From: an uncultured Gemmiger sp. | Lineage (GTDB): Bacteria; Bacillota; Clostridia; Oscillospirales; Ruminococcaceae | Assembly: GCA_944388175.1 (NCBI GenBank) | Contig: CALXHR010000005.1 | Coordinates: 1-64,000, forward strand | Length of the DNA stretch: 64,000 nucleotides | Direction of reading: 5' to 3' | Part shown: positions 1 through 10,083 of the stretch, piece after piece | Layout: each line of letters begins with the position of its first letter | How positions within the stretch are numbered: position 1 is the first letter of the stretch | The notes under the pieces: model-generated | Seen by the model: only the letters and a program-made list of their open reading frames with translations | What the model was told of the DNA's origin: nothing | Databases searched by the model: none | Position numbers and translations under genes: made by a program

Positions 1-573
1 TGTAGGGCGGGGCCTTGGCCCCGCCGCACATTGAAAAATTTTAAAAATTCATCGGTGCGGCGGGCGTGAACGCCCGCTACAATGCAAGGCACACGCCATG
101 CAAACCGTGAACGAACGTGGCGGTGTATGGCAGACACCCGCGTTGCCCATTGCCCGGCGTTCCCGGGCGGTTTGTAGGGGCCGCATATATGCGGCCCGGC
201 AGGGGTGCGCCCCGCGCGGGGTTTGCGGGCACACTGCCCGTTTCCGCCGGTTTGTAGGGCGGGGCCTTGGCCCCGCCGCACATTGAAAAATTTTAAAAAT
301 TCATCGGTGCGGCGGGCGTGAACGCCCGCCCTACAATGCAAGGCACACGCCATGCAAACCATACACGGCCAATACCTGCATCGTGCGGCGGGCGGCATAT
401 ATGCCGCCCCTACGCATGGACCGAACGCGGTCACAACCAAAAAATGGTATTGTAAGGCAACCGCCCACGGGCCGCATACATGCGGCCCCTACAGACCGAA
501 TGAAGCAGCAGGCAAACCGGGCAAGGCCGTGTTTACCGCGAACGCCCACGGCGGGGTCAAGACCCCGCCCTAC
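1..573. repeat. Cluster of modular palindromic intergenic repeats downstream of argF
   Basis: No gene is visible here. An 83-bp unit at 253-335 starts TGTAGGGCGGGG, has an AT-rich middle and ends CCCGCCCTACA. A second copy at 1-81 has lost two bases near its end. A shorter palindrome based on GGGCCGCATATATGCGGCCC lies near 171-200. A two-palindrome unit covers 386-493 (GGCGGCATATATGCCGCC, a spacer, then GGGCCGCATACATGCGGCCC). A lone GGCGGGGTCAAGACCCCGCC hairpin ends at 573. The same modules recur in most long gaps of the window. Short open frames across them translate the repeat and are not genes. Confidence 0.9.
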
Positions 574-623
574 AATGCAAGGCACACACCATGCAAACCG
601 CGAAGGACCACGGCGGGCGCATT

Positions 624-1535
624 TTATCGCCCCGCCAGCAGCACGCCCAGCACGGCTTTGCCCACGTGCAGGCGGTTTTCGGCTTCGTCAAAAATTTCGG
701 CGGCATGCTGTTCCAGCACGTCGGGGGCGATCTCCTCACCGCGGTGGGCGGGCAGCGGGTGCTGCACCATGCAGTCCGGCTTCGCCAGCGCCAGGCGCGC
801 GGCGTTCAGCGTGTAACCGGCAAAATCGCGGCGGCGGCGCTCGGCTTCGCGCTCCATGCCCATGCTGACCCACACGTCGGTAAACAGCACGTCGGCGCCG
901 CGGGCGGCCTCGTCGGGGTCGTCGGTCAGGCGGAAGGCTGCGCCGTACCCCGCGGCCCGGCGCAGCACGTCGGCGGCCGGGCGGTAACCGGACGGGCAGG
1001 CCACCGTCAGCGTCATGCCCATGGCCAGGCACCCGGCGATCAGGCTGTTGCAGACGTTGCACCCGTCGCCGATGAACCCGGCGCGCAGCCCCGCCAGGCG
1101 GCCCTTGTATTCGCGCACCGTCATCAGGTCGGCCAGCGCCTGCAGCGGGTGGGCGTAGTCCGTCATGCCGGAGACAACCGGCACCCCGCTGACCTGCGCC
1201 AGCAGTTCCAAATCGGCCTGCTTGCAGGTGCGGCAGACGATGGCGTCATAGTACCGCCCCAGCACGCGGGCGGTGTCCCGCAGCGGCTCGCCGCGGGCGG
1301 CCTGCAGGTCGCGCGCGCTCAAATACGCGCCCAGCCCGCCCAGGTGGTAGATGCCGGCTTCCAGGCTGGCGCGCGTGCGGGTGGAATGCTGCGCAAACAG
1401 CAGCGCCACCGTCTTGCCCTGCAGGTCTTTGGGGTCGGCCCCGGCCTTGTGCAGGCGTTTGTACTCGCCGGCGGTATCCAAAATATGCAGCATCTCGGGC
1501 GGCGTCAGCGCGCCCAGCGTAAGCAGGTGTTTCAT
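624..1535 (-). CDS. argF: Ornithine carbamoyltransferase with atypical HPLP active-site motif
   Basis: Cytosolic enzyme expected to make citrulline from ornithine and carbamoyl phosphate; 303 residues, normal for the family. The carbamoyl-phosphate motif STRTR is at residues 51-55, followed by a HPLQALAD block and the ornithine-type loop DVWVSMG. The usual HCLP motif, whose cysteine contacts ornithine, reads HPLP (codon CCG), so a conserved active-site cysteine is absent. The ATG at 1535 overlaps the argD stop by 4 bp (ATGA), indicating translational coupling; longer upstream extensions run through argD and are rejected. It is the last gene of argJ-argB-argD-argF. The SMG loop favours ornithine over aspartate as substrate, but activity is less certain than for its neighbours. 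Confidence 0.88.
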   Translation of the reverse strand: MKHLLTLGALTPPEMLHILDTAGEYKRLHKAGADPKDLQGKTVALLFAQHSTRTRASLEAGIYHLGGLGAYLSARDLQAARGEPLRDTARVLGRYYDAIVCRTCKQADLELLAQVSGVPVVSGMTDYAHPLQALADLMTVREYKGRLAGLRAGFIGDGCNVCNSLIAGCLAMGMTLTVACPSGYRPAADVLRRAAGYGAAFRLTDDPDEAARGADVLFTDVWVSMGMEREAERRRRDFAGYTLNAARLALAKPDCMVQHPLPAHRGEEIAPDVLEQHAAEIFDEAENRLHVGKAVLGVLLAGR

Positions 1536-2713
1536 GGCATGCCCTCCCCCGCGGCGCGCAAAACGGCCAGCGCTTCGTCGACATGCTGCGCCGTCAGCGT
1601 CAGCGGCGGCAGCAGGCGCAGGCGGTCCTTGGCGGTCAGCACCAGCAGGCCGCGGGCTTCGCACGCGGCGCGTAGTTTAGCGGCCGAAACGCCGCCCCGC
1701 AGCGCCACGCCCGCCATCAGCCCCAGGCCGGTGACCTGCTCCGCAAAGGGCAGCGCGGCCAGCCCGGCGCGCAGCTGCGCGGCGCGGTCGCGCACGTTTT
1801 GCAAAAGCGTTTCGTCCAGCGTGTCCAGCACGGCCAGCGCCCCGGCGCAGGCGACGGGGTTGCCGCCGAACGTCGACCCGTGGCTGCCGGGGCCCATGTG
1901 CTCGGCCACTTTGCGCGTCATCAGCACCGCGCCGATGGGCAGCCCGCCGCCCAGGCCCTTGGCCAGCGTCACAATATCGGGCTGCAAGCCGTACTGCTCA
2001 CACGCCAAAAACGTGCCGGTGCGGCCGACGCCGGTCTGCACCTCGTCGACGAGCAGCAGGATATCGCGCTCTTTGCACAGCTGCGCCACCCGCGCCACGT
2101 AGTCTTTTTCCAGCGCGACGACGCCGCCTTCGCCCTGCACGAGTTCCAGCAGCACGGCGCAGGTGTCGGGCGCGGCGGCCGCCTGCAGCGCGGCAAAGTC
2201 GCCGGCCGGCACGTAGGCGAATTTTTCGGGGAACGGCCCGAAATCCCGGTGGAACACGTCCTGCCCGGTGGCCGTCAGCGTCGCCAGCGTGCGCCCGTGG
2301 AAGGAGTTGACGAGCGTCAGCACGCGGTCGCGCCCGGGGCCGTAGGTGTCGGCGCTGTATTTGCGCGCGGCCTTGATGGCCCCCTCGTTGGCTTCGGCGC
2401 CCGAATTGCCAAAAAACACGGCGTCCAGCCCGGTACGGCGGCACAGCGCTTCGGCCAGCGCGCCGCAGGGCGCGGTGTAGTATAAGTTGGAGGTGTGCTG
2501 CAGCTGCCCGGCCTGCGCCGCGACGGCCCGCACCCAGGCCGGGTGGCAGTACCCCAACGCGTTGACGCCGATGCCGGAGGTAAAGTCGAGATACCGCCTG
2601 CCCTCGGCGTCGTAGGCGTACAGCCCCTCGCCGCGCACCAGCGCCAGCGGGCTGCGCGCGTAGGTGTGCAGCACGTGCGCGTCGTCACGCGCGATGATCG
2701 CTTTGCTGTCCAT
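1532..2713 (-). CDS. argD: Acetylornithine aminotransferase
   Basis: PLP-dependent class III aminotransferase (393 residues) that converts N-acetylglutamate semialdehyde to N-acetylornithine in the cytosol. Visible motifs are SGAEANEGAIK near residues 104-114, the cofactor-binding block DEVQTGVGRTG at 223-233, and the Schiff-base lysine K252 in TLAKGLGGGLPIGA. Length is typical. It sits 15 bp after argB and overlaps argF by 4 bp, so the genes are one transcription unit. ArgD proteins often also act on succinyl-diaminopimelate; nothing here excludes that. Confidence 0.96.
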   Translation of the reverse strand: MDSKAIIARDDAHVLHTYARSPLALVRGEGLYAYDAEGRRYLDFTSGIGVNALGYCHPAWVRAVAAQAGQLQHTSNLYYTAPCGALAEALCRRTGLDAVFFGNSGAEANEGAIKAARKYSADTYGPGRDRVLTLVNSFHGRTLATLTATGQDVFHRDFGPFPEKFAYVPAGDFAALQAAAAPDTCAVLLELVQGEGGVVALEKDYVARVAQLCKERDILLLVDEVQTGVGRTGTFLACEQYGLQPDIVTLAKGLGGGLPIGAVLMTRKVAEHMGPGSHGSTFGGNPVACAGALAVLDTLDETLLQNVRDRAAQLRAGLAALPFAEQVTGLGLMAGVALRGGVSAAKLRAACEARGLLVLTAKDRLRLLPPLTLTAQHVDEALAVLRAAGEGMP

Positions 2714-2728
2714 ACAAAACGCCCCCTT

Positions 2729-3583
2729 TTACCGGTTGCCGCGGCGGTAGAACATCGTGCCCGCCCCGCGGTCGGAGAACATCTCCAGCAAAATGGAATG
2801 CGGCACCCGCCCGTCGATGATGACGGCCTCGTGCACGCCCTGGTAGATGGCGTCGGCCATGCCCTCGATCTTGGGCAGCATGCCGCCCGCGATGACGCCC
2901 GCGGCCTTGTACCCCTCGATCTCGGAGACTTCCACCTCGGGGATCAGCGTCGATTCGTCGTTTTTGTCCTGCAGCAGCCCGACGATATCGGTCATGCTGA
3001 CGAGTTTTTCGGCCTTGAGGGCGATGGCGATCTCGGCCGCGGCGGTGTCGGCGTTGATGTTGTAGGGCACGCCGTTGCCGTCCATGCCGACGGTGGCGAT
3101 GACCGGGATGAAACTGTCGGCCAGCAGATGTTCGATCAGCGTGGTGTCGACGCGCTCGATCTCGCCCACATAGCCAAGGTCGACGTCGCTTTTGCGCGCG
3201 CAGGTCAGCATATGGCCGTCCATGCCGCACAGCCCGACGCCGCGCCCCTTGAGCAGCGCCACCAGATCCTTGTTGACCTGCCCGGCCAGCACCTGCTGCA
3301 CAATGCCCATCGTCTCTTTGTCGGTATAGCGCAGCCCGCCGACGAACCGGGACTGCTTGCCCACGCGGGCCAGCATCTCGTTGATGGCGGGGCCGCCGCC
3401 GTGCACCAGCACGACGCGCACGCCCAGCAGCGTCAGCGTGACAAGGTCGTTCATGACGGCCAGCTTGAGGTCGTCGTTGACCATGGCGTTGCCGCCGTAT
3501 TTGATGACCAGCGTTTTGCCGTGGTATTTCTGGATATAGGGCGTTGCTTCGCTGAACAGCAGCGCCATCTCTTCGTTTTTCAT
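2729..3583 (-). CDS. argB: Acetylglutamate kinase
   Basis: Phosphorylates N-acetylglutamate, the second step of the acetylated arginine route. The amino-acid-kinase fold shows the phosphate-binding KYGGNAM near residue 30, VLVHGGGPAINEML, and a C-terminal segment IAGGMLPKIEGMADAI typical of the family. It is 284 residues long. The short helix before the first strand (SEATPYIQKYHGK) is the kind of N-terminal extension associated with arginine-feedback-sensitive NAGK, so end-product inhibition is plausible. It lies between argJ and argD in the same operon. Confidence 0.96.
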   Translation of the reverse strand: MKNEEMALLFSEATPYIQKYHGKTLVIKYGGNAMVNDDLKLAVMNDLVTLTLLGVRVVLVHGGGPAINEMLARVGKQSRFVGGLRYTDKETMGIVQQVLAGQVNKDLVALLKGRGVGLCGMDGHMLTCARKSDVDLGYVGEIERVDTTLIEHLLADSFIPVIATVGMDGNGVPYNINADTAAAEIAIALKAEKLVSMTDIVGLLQDKNDESTLIPEVEVSEIEGYKAAGVIAGGMLPKIEGMADAIYQGVHEAVIIDGRVPHSILLEMFSDRGAGTMFYRRGNR

Positions 3584-3614
3584 GGCCGTCTCTCCCCCTT
3601 TATATGGCCCCGGT

Positions 3615-4847
3615 TCAGGTGCGGTAGTCGCCGTTGATCTTGACGTAGTCGTAGGTCAAATCGCACCCCCACGCCTTGGCGGCGGCGCTGCCGCAGCCCA
3701 GGTCGACGAGGATGTCGATCTCGTCCTCGGCCAGGACCTTGGCGGCTTCCTCCTCGCTGTAGGGGCGGTGGGCGGCGTTCTCGCACACGAACACCTCGCC
3801 CGCCCGGCTGCGCAGCCGCACCGAAGTCTTGTCGATGGAAAAATCCCCCGGCGTGTAGCCGATGGCGCACAGCACGCGGCCCCAGTTGGCGTCGGCGCCG
3901 AACATTGCGGCCTTGAACAGCGTCGAGTGCACGACGCTGCGGGCCACGGCGCGGGCCGTAAGCACGTCGGGCGCGCCGGTTACCGTGCATTCCAGCAACT
4001 TGGTCGCGCCCTCGCCGTCGGCGGCGAGTTCCCGGCTGAGGTGTTCGGCCACCTGGGTCAGCGCGGCCACAAACGTCCGGTAGGCGTCGCCGTCGGGGCC
4101 TACCGGCGCGCCCGCCAGGCCGGAGGCCAGCAGCAGCACCGTGTCGTTGGTGGAGGTATCGCCGTCCACCGTGATCTGGTTGAACGTCGCGGGCACGACC
4201 TCGGCCAGCGCCTTGCGCAGCACGGCCGGCTCGGCCTGAACGTCGGTGGTCATGAACAGCAGCATGGTGGCCATGTTGGGGTGGATCATGCCGGACCCCT
4301 TGGCGATGGCCCCGATGCGGCAGGGCTTGCCGCCCAGCGTAAACTCCACCGCGTACTCTTTGGGGTGGGTGTCGGTGGTCATGATGGCGGTGGCGGCGGC
4401 GTGGCTGCCGGCGGCGCTGGCTTCCAGCTTGGCGGCCGCGGCGGGGATGCCGGCGGCGAACGGTTCCAGGCTCATGGCCTGGCCGATGACCCCGGTCGAG
4501 GACGGCAGCACGTCGGCCGCCGCGACGCCCAGCGCCTGCGCGGCCAGCGCACAGGTGGCGCGCGCCAGCTCGACGCCGCCCGGCGCGCAGGTGTTGGCGT
4601 TGCCGCTGTTGACCAAAATGGCCTGGGCGTAGCCGTCGGCCAGGTGCTCGCGGTCCACCGTGATGGGCGCGCCGTACACCTTGTTGGTGGTGTAGCAGCC
4701 CGCGCCCGCGCAGCGCACGTCAGCCTTGATGAGCGCCAGGTCGGGTTTTGCGTGGTTGCGCCGGATGCCGCAGTGCACCCCCGCCGCCGCAAAGCCCTTG
4801 GCGGCGCAGACGCCGCCCGCCACCGGCTGAAATTTTGTACTTTCCAT
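3615..4847 (-). CDS. argJ: Bifunctional glutamate N-acetyltransferase / amino-acid acetyltransferase
   Basis: Transfers acetyl groups from N-acetylornithine to glutamate (acetyl cycle) and may also use acetyl-CoA. The 410-residue precursor has the family self-cleavage site in KGSGMIHPNMATML, where cleavage before the Thr releases two chains and makes that Thr the nucleophile. I start at the ATG at 4847 because a GGAGAGG ribosome site sits just upstream and family similarity begins there; a 28-residue upstream extension does not resemble ArgJ. First gene of argJ-argB-argD-argF, with a repeat cluster between it and argC. No separate argA or argE is in the window, consistent with a cyclic ArgJ pathway. 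Confidence 0.95.
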   Translation of the reverse strand: MESTKFQPVAGGVCAAKGFAAAGVHCGIRRNHAKPDLALIKADVRCAGAGCYTTNKVYGAPITVDREHLADGYAQAILVNSGNANTCAPGGVELARATCALAAQALGVAAADVLPSSTGVIGQAMSLEPFAAGIPAAAAKLEASAAGSHAAATAIMTTDTHPKEYAVEFTLGGKPCRIGAIAKGSGMIHPNMATMLLFMTTDVQAEPAVLRKALAEVVPATFNQITVDGDTSTNDTVLLLASGLAGAPVGPDGDAYRTFVAALTQVAEHLSRELAADGEGATKLLECTVTGAPDVLTARAVARSVVHSTLFKAAMFGADANWGRVLCAIGYTPGDFSIDKTSVRLRSRAGEVFVCENAAHRPYSEEEAAKVLAEDEIDILVDLGCGSAAAKAWGCDLTYDYVKINGDYRT

Positions 4848-4969
4848 CGTGATGCCCCTCTCCAAAAATTTCGTTCTGTTTGATTCATCTGAAACCCCGC
4901 CCGCGTTCGCAGGCGGGCTGGTCTGCGGCAAACGTCTGCTTTACCCATTCACCTGCCATTTCCGGTAGG

Positions 4970-5370
4970 TTTGTAGGGGCCGCATGCATGCGGCCCGTGC
5001 GTGTTTGCGGTGCTGCCGGGTTCCCGGCTCGTGTACATGTTTACCTTATTTGTAGGGGCGGCATACATGCCGCCCGGCAGGGGTGTGCCCTACGCGGGGT
5101 TCGCGGGAAACCATCCGTTTCCATCGCTCTGTAGGGCGGGGTCTTGACCCCGCCGCACATTATAAAAATTTTAAAAATCATCGGTTCGGCGGGCGAAATC
5201 GCCCGCCCTACATTGCAAACCAAACGTCATACAACCCATAAACGCCCAATGCCCGCACCGTTTCGCGGGCGGCATCTATGCCGCCCCTACGCATAGACCC
5301 AACACCATCGCGGTACAAAAACGGTATCGTAAGGCGACCGCCCGTGGGCCGCATACATGCGGCCCCTACA
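4970..5370. repeat. Modular palindromic repeat cluster inside the arginine gene run
   Basis: It fills the gap between argC and argJ. Units are a GGCCGCATGCATGCGGCC palindrome near 4978, a GGCGGCATACATGCCGCC palindrome near 5056, the 83-bp unit at 5130-5212 (second hairpin GGCGGGCGAAATCGCCCGCC), and a two-palindrome unit at about 5265-5370. The stretch 4970-5205 is nearly identical to 9595-9830. Bases 5371-5490 add a partial half-unit and no gene. Confidence 0.9.
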
Positions 5371-5490
5371 GACCGAGATTCACAGCAAACGACCCGTGCA
5401 AGGGCAATGCCGCCTAGTTTGCGGCAGACGAAATCGCCCGCCCTGCAAACCGGTGGGAACATGCAATCCGCCGGAAACGGCTCCACCCCT

Positions 5491-6432
5491 TCACACATTC
5501 AACCCCGCGTACTCATCCAGGCCCAGCATCAGGCTCATGCACTGCACCGCCGCGCCCGACGACCCCTTGCCGAGGTTGTCGAACCGGCTGACGAGCTGCA
5601 TCTGCGCCCCGTCGGGGCTGGCCAGGCAGAAAATTTCCAGCCCATCGGCCCCGGCCAGGGCGTTGGACGCCAAAAAACCGCCGTCGGTGCCTTCGCCCAG
5701 CGGGTGGACGGTCACGGCGCGCTCGCCCGCATAGTAGGCGGCCAGCGCGTCGGCCACCTGCTGCGGCGTCAGGCCCAGGCCCGCCAGGTCCAGCGGCACC
5801 ATCGTGACCATACCGGCGTAGTAGTCGGCCACGATGGGCACAAAGTTGGGCGGCGCGTCCAGCCCGGCGACGGCGCGCATCTCGGGCAGGTGCTTGTGGT
5901 GCAGCGCCAGGGCGTAGGGCCGCGGCGCGTCCAGCGCGGGGTTCTGGCGCGGGGCTTCGTAGTCGGCGATCATCGCCTTGCCCCCGCCGGAATACCCGGT
6001 CAGGCTGTAGCAGCACAGGCGCGCGGTTTTGGGCAGCAACCCGCTTTGCACCAGCGGCGCCACCGGGGCGATGAACCCCGTGGCGTGGCACCCCGGCACC
6101 GCCACGCGGGTAGCCGTTTGCAGCGCCGCGCGCGTGCCGTGCAGTTCCGGCAGGCCGTAGACCCAGCCGGGGGCCGTGCGGTGCGCGGTGGAGGTATCCA
6201 GCACGCGCACGTCGGGCCGCAGCAGCGGCACAATCTCGCGCGCGGCAGCGTCCGGCAGGCATAAAAACGCCAGGTCGCTGCCGTTGATAGCCGCGGCGCG
6301 CGCCGCGGGGTCTTTGCGCTGCGCTTCGGGCAGCGTCAGCTGCACGAACTCCGGCCGGGCGGCCAGACGCTCGGCAATGCGCAGGCCGGTGGTGCCGGCG
6401 GAACCGTCGACGAAAATTTTGTATTTTGCCAC
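5491..6432 (-). CDS. argC: N-acetyl-gamma-glutamyl-phosphate reductase (short type)
   Basis: NADPH-dependent reductase that makes N-acetylglutamate semialdehyde. At 313 residues it belongs to the shorter ArgC class. The nucleotide-binding start is VDGSAGTTGLRIAERL, and the catalytic cysteine is C115 in AVPGCHATGF. It ends before a repeat cluster and starts 89 bp after argH, in the same direction, so it can be read through from the argG promoter. No promoter of its own was recognised in that 89-bp gap. Confidence 0.95.
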   Translation of the reverse strand: MAKYKIFVDGSAGTTGLRIAERLAARPEFVQLTLPEAQRKDPAARAAAINGSDLAFLCLPDAAAREIVPLLRPDVRVLDTSTAHRTAPGWVYGLPELHGTRAALQTATRVAVPGCHATGFIAPVAPLVQSGLLPKTARLCCYSLTGYSGGGKAMIADYEAPRQNPALDAPRPYALALHHKHLPEMRAVAGLDAPPNFVPIVADYYAGMVTMVPLDLAGLGLTPQQVADALAAYYAGERAVTVHPLGEGTDGGFLASNALAGADGLEIFCLASPDGAQMQLVSRFDNLGKGSSGAAVQCMSLMLGLDEYAGLNV

Positions 6433-6521
6433 AAAACCACCTATCTCTTTGCCAAGTTGTGAAAATCATCCCCGCCGGCGGATATCTCCGGCCTAAGGGG
6501 TGCCGACACGCGCCTGCGGTG

Positions 6522-7919
<1,398 letters not shown>

Positions 7920-7943
7920 GGTCTTTGTCCCCTCCCGGACTGT

Positions 7944-7990
7944 CAAAGAATAACAAAGCCCGCCGTGGGCGGGCGAACGCCCACGGCGGC
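7944..7990 (-). terminator. Hairpin followed by T-rich tract between argG and argH
   Basis: The 11-bp arms CCGCCGTGGGC (7960-7970) and GCCCACGGCGG (7979-7989) pair with an 8-nt loop. On the minus strand a T-rich stretch (CTTTGTTATTCTTTG) follows. This could be a partial terminator or an RNA stability/processing element that sets argG above argH expression. Confidence 0.55.
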
Positions 7991-8005
7991 GGTGTGTTGG
8001 CGGAA

Positions 8006-9241
8006 TTACTGCTGCGGCCACTTTTTGGCCAGCTTGGCGCGCTCGGCAATGGGCAGGCCGAACAGGTTGATGAACCCGGCGGAATCGGCCTGGTCGTAGT
8101 CGTCGTCCTCGCCAAACGAGGCGGTCTGCTCGTCGTACAGCGTGTAGGGGCTGGTGACGCCGGCGTTGATCATGTTGCCCTTGTAGAGCTTGAGGGTCAC
8201 GTCGCCGGTCACGGTCTTTTGCAGCTCGTCGGTGAACGCGCTCAACGCTTCGCGCAGCGGGGTGAACCACTGGCCGTTGTAGACGAGTTCGCCCATCTTC
8301 TGGGCGACGATCTCCTTAAAGTGGAAGCTCTCTTTGTCGATGGTGATGGTCTCCAGCACGTTATGCGCCTTGTACAGGATACTGCCGCCCGGGGTCTCGT
8401 AGACGCCGCGGCTCTTCATGCCGACCAGGCGGTTTTCCACAATGTCCAGCAGGCCGATGCCGTTGGCGCCGCCGACCTTGTTCAGGTACTCGATCAGCGC
8501 CACGCCGTCCATCTCTTTGCCGTCGACGGCGGTGGGGATGCCTTTTTCAAAGTGGATGGTCACATAGGTCGGGGTGTCGGGCGCCTGCTCGGGGGAGACG
8601 CCCAGTTCCAGAAAGCCGGGCTTGTTGTAGGTCGGCTCGTTCTTGGGGTCCTCGAGGTCGAGCCCCTCGTGCGAGAGGTGCCAGAGGTTTTTGTCCTTGG
8701 AGTAGTTGGTCTCGCGGTTGATGCGCAGCGGGATGTTGTGCGCTTCGGCGTAGTCGATCTCCTCGTCGCGGCTCTTGATATCCCACTCGCGCCAGGGGGC
8801 GATGATGGCCATGTCGGGGGCCAGCGCCTTGAGGGTCAGCTCAAAACGCACCTGGTCGTTGCCCTTGCCGGTGCAGCCGTGGCAGATGGCGTCGGCGCCC
8901 TCCTGGATGGCGATCTCAGCCAGGCCCTTGGCGATGCAGGGGCGGGCGTGGCTGGTGCCCAGCAGGTAATCCTCGTACTTGGCGTCAGCTTTCAGGCAGG
9001 GCCAGATGTAGTTTTCGACGTAGTCTTTTTTGAGGTCCAGCACATACAGCTTGGACGCGCCGGTCTTTTTGGCTTTCTCCTCCAGGCCGTCAAGCTCGGT
9101 GCCCTGGCCGACGTCGCCCGAAACCGCGATGACCTCGCAGTTATTATAGTTTTCTTTCAGCCAGGGGATGATGATGGAGGTATCCAGCCCGCCGGAGTAG
9201 GCCAGCACGACTTTTTTAATGTCTTTCTTTGCTTTTTTCAT
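8006..9241 (-). CDS. argG: Argininosuccinate synthase
   Basis: ATP-dependent ligase that joins citrulline and aspartate. It is 411 residues long; the PP-loop AYSGGLDTS is near residue 14, and family blocks include [17 protein letters not shown] and the substrate-binding [15 protein letters not shown]. First gene of the arginine run on the minus strand, 85 bp downstream of an ARG box. An AGAAAGAGGAACGGATC leader precedes the ATG. Confidence 0.97.
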   Translation of the reverse strand: MKKAKKDIKKVVLAYSGGLDTSIIIPWLKENYNNCEVIAVSGDVGQGTELDGLEEKAKKTGASKLYVLDLKKDYVENYIWPCLKADAKYEDYLLGTSHARPCIAKGLAEIAIQEGADAICHGCTGKGNDQVRFELTLKALAPDMAIIAPWREWDIKSRDEEIDYAEAHNIPLRINRETNYSKDKNLWHLSHEGLDLEDPKNEPTYNKPGFLELGVSPEQAPDTPTYVTIHFEKGIPTAVDGKEMDGVALIEYLNKVGGANGIGLLDIVENRLVGMKSRGVYETPGGSILYKAHNVLETITIDKESFHFKEIVAQKMGELVYNGQWFTPLREALSAFTDELQKTVTGDVTLKLYKGNMINAGVTSPYTLYDEQTASFGEDDDYDQADSAGFINLFGLPIAERAKLAKKWPQQ

Positions 9242-9325
9242 GATCCGTTCCTCTTTCTTTGGGTTTTGGTATGGGGTCCGGGCCGGCCCGTTTGGGCGGC
9301 GGCGCGGCGGCCGCCCGGCGCCCGG

Positions 9326-9343
9326 TTTGAATATTTATTCATT
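9326..9343. promoter_or_regulatory. ARG box (ArgR/AhrC operator) upstream of argG
   Basis: TTTGAATATTTATTCATT fits the ArgR/AhrC consensus (TGAAT, four A/T, ATTCA) in both half-sites. It lies just downstream of the -10 element of the argG promoter, over about +5 to +22, so a bound arginine repressor would block transcription. The match is read from sequence; the repressor gene itself is not in the window. Confidence 0.85.
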
Positions 9344-9345
9344 TG

Positions 9346-9382
9346 ATGTTGTATATTATACAACATATTTTCCAAAAGGCAA
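9346..9382 (-). promoter_or_regulatory. Sigma-A promoter of the argG operon with overlapping palindrome
   Basis: On the minus strand, -35 TTGCCT (9377-9382), a 16-nt spacer and -10 TATAAT (9355-9360). The -10 is embedded in a perfect inverted repeat at 9346-9366 with 10-bp arms (ATGTTGTATA / TATACAACAT) and a single central base. The palindrome may be a second operator or may assist melting. Confidence 0.8.
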
Positions 9383-9514
9383 GGGGTAAAGCGCACAAAG
9401 GCGGCGACAATTTTGCGGGATTTTTGGGGATTCTGACCGGGCACCCGGCCGCGGGGGCGTGTTCTTGCATGAATATGCAGGTTTTGCGGGGGGTGCGGGA
9501 CGTTTTCCCCGTTC

Positions 9515-9993
9515 TGTAGGGCGGGCGTTTACGCCCGCCGTGGACGCTTATAGCCGATGCCGCCTTACCCCATTCACCTGCCGTCCCCGGTTGGTTTGTA
9601 GGGGCCGCATGCATGCGGCCCGTGCGTGTTTGCGGTGCTACCGGGTTCCCGGCTCGTGTACATGTTTACCTTATTTGTAGGGGCGGCATACAGGCCGCCC
9701 GGCAGGGGTGTGCCCTACGCGGGGTTCGCGGGAAACCATCCGTTTCCATCGCTCTGTAGGGCGGGGTCTTGACCCCGCCGCACATTATAAAAATTTTAAA
9801 AATCATCGGTTCGGCGGGCGTGAACGCCCGCCCTACAATGCGGGGTAAACATCATACAAACCGGCAACGGGCTGTAACGCACCGTTTCGCGGGCGGCATG
9901 TATGCCGCCCCTACGCATGGACCGAACGCGGTCACAACGCAAAAACGGCACATAAGGCGACCGGCCGCGGGCCGCATGCATGCGGCCCCTACA
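9515..9993. repeat. Modular palindromic repeat cluster between the argG promoter and the glycan operon tail
   Basis: Units are a GGCGGGCGTTTACGCCCGCC hairpin at about 9515, GGCCGCATGCATGCGGCC near 9603, a GGCGGCATACAGGCCGCC near 9680 with one arm mutated, the 83-bp unit at 9755-9837, and a two-palindrome unit at about 9888-9993. The stretch 9595-9830 is almost the same as 4970-5205. No gene is seen from 9383 to 10083. Confidence 0.9.
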
Positions 9994-10083
9994 ACGCAAG
10001 GCAAACACCCTACCAACCATGAACGGGCGGCACAGGGCGGTTGCCGGCGGGCGCGGCGTCACCCTTTTCCGGTGTGCCTTTTA

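Noticed and set aside
591..2485. Long plus-strand frames opposite argF and argD
   Set aside because: Low-complexity translations with no recognisable family; the minus-strand genes explain the sequence.
4848..4960. A second ARG box upstream of argJ
   Set aside because: Only a half-site-like ATGAATC is present; the second half does not match, and no promoter was convincing.
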